Assembly (NCBI GenBank): GCA_014799985.1
Contig: JAAVGZ010000030.1
Coordinates: 21,701 to 27,777 of the forward strand
DNA: 6,077 nt
From: Helicobacter sp.
GTDB lineage: Bacteria > Campylobacterota > Campylobacteria > Campylobacterales > Helicobacteraceae
Direction: 5' to 3'
The translations under genes and the position numbers were made by a program. The notes beneath the pieces were generated by a model that worked only from the letters and a program-made list of their open reading frames with translations, ran no database searches and was not told the origin of the DNA. This document shows, one piece after another, positions 6,025 to 6,077 of the stretch; position 1 is the stretch's first letter, and each line of letters begins with the position of its first letter.

Positions 6025-6077
6025 TACCAACCCTCTTTTTGTCGCATTTGCAAGGCATGTTGCAAGTCTTCTTCGGT
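6024..6077 (-). CDS. C-terminal end of an unidentified gene upstream in the dnd operon
   Basis: Only the last 17 codons and a TAA are present, ending TEEDLQHALQMRQKEGW. The stop overlaps the ATG of the rhodanese-dndC frame by one base (TAATG), the typical sign of translational coupling, and this supports the frame as a real gene. Too little is visible to identify it; dndB, a cysteine desulfurase or another sulfur-handling protein would each fit the position, but nothing in these residues decides. Confidence 0.6.
   Translation of the reverse strand, partial: TEEDLQHALQMRQKEGW
6031..6038 (-). promoter_or_regulatory. Shine-Dalgarno site of the rhodanese-dndC frame
   Basis: AAAGAGGG on the minus strand, within the end of the upstream gene, lies six bases before the ATG at 6024. 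It is the only good ribosome binding site seen between the right edge and the dndD start site, which supports translation of rhodanese and DndC from a single start. Confidence 0.65.

Overview
The window is AT-rich and gene-dense. Its protein style (Lys/Ile/Leu/Asn-rich), tight gene spacing and a 12-base G:C homopolymer inside a gene point to Campylobacterota, most likely a Helicobacter (enterohepatic group is my guess). The species cannot be fixed from the sequence alone.

Layout: (1) At the left edge, on the + strand, is the 3' end of a large gene, whose last 104 residues form a DUF2726-type nuclease-like domain as found at the C-terminus of some superfamily 1 helicases. (2) A small + strand gene (381-638) encodes an 85-aa putative zinc-ribbon protein and is followed by a decayed second copy of its own beginning (about 641-735). 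(3) The rest, 758-6077, is one minus-strand operon. In transcription order it holds the last 17 codons of an unidentified gene, a rhodanese-like reading frame, dndC, dndD, and a long gene that joins a DndE-like domain to an FtsK/HerA-type ATPase. Junctions are minimal: a TAATG overlap, a TAA directly followed by ATG, and a 9-base gap in which the stop codon lies inside the Shine-Dalgarno sequence. A weak hairpin with a T-rich tail follows the last gene.

The operon is a DNA phosphorothioation (Dnd) modification system. DndC is the PAPS-reductase-like Fe-S enzyme that receives sulfur, DndD is the SMC/Rad50-like ATPase, and DndE is the small DNA-binding partner, here apparently carrying its own DNA-translocase-like motor. 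No dndA, dndB or dndFGH gene is visible, though the operon continues off the right edge.

The most interesting point is at 5796-5807. A run of 12 G (minus strand) interrupts a rhodanese domain. As assembled, the reading frame runs off and stops at 5731, before the rhodanese catalytic cysteine. With 10 or 13 G, the frame continues through a perfect rhodanese second half (active-site loop CFSSQKS, terminal GGFEP-type motif) straight into dndC with no stop codon. The locus therefore seems to encode a rhodanese-DndC fusion of about 585 aa whose expression can be switched by slippage in the G tract: a phase-variable phosphorothioation system with a built-in sulfur-carrier domain. Whether this is already described cannot be judged from the sequence.
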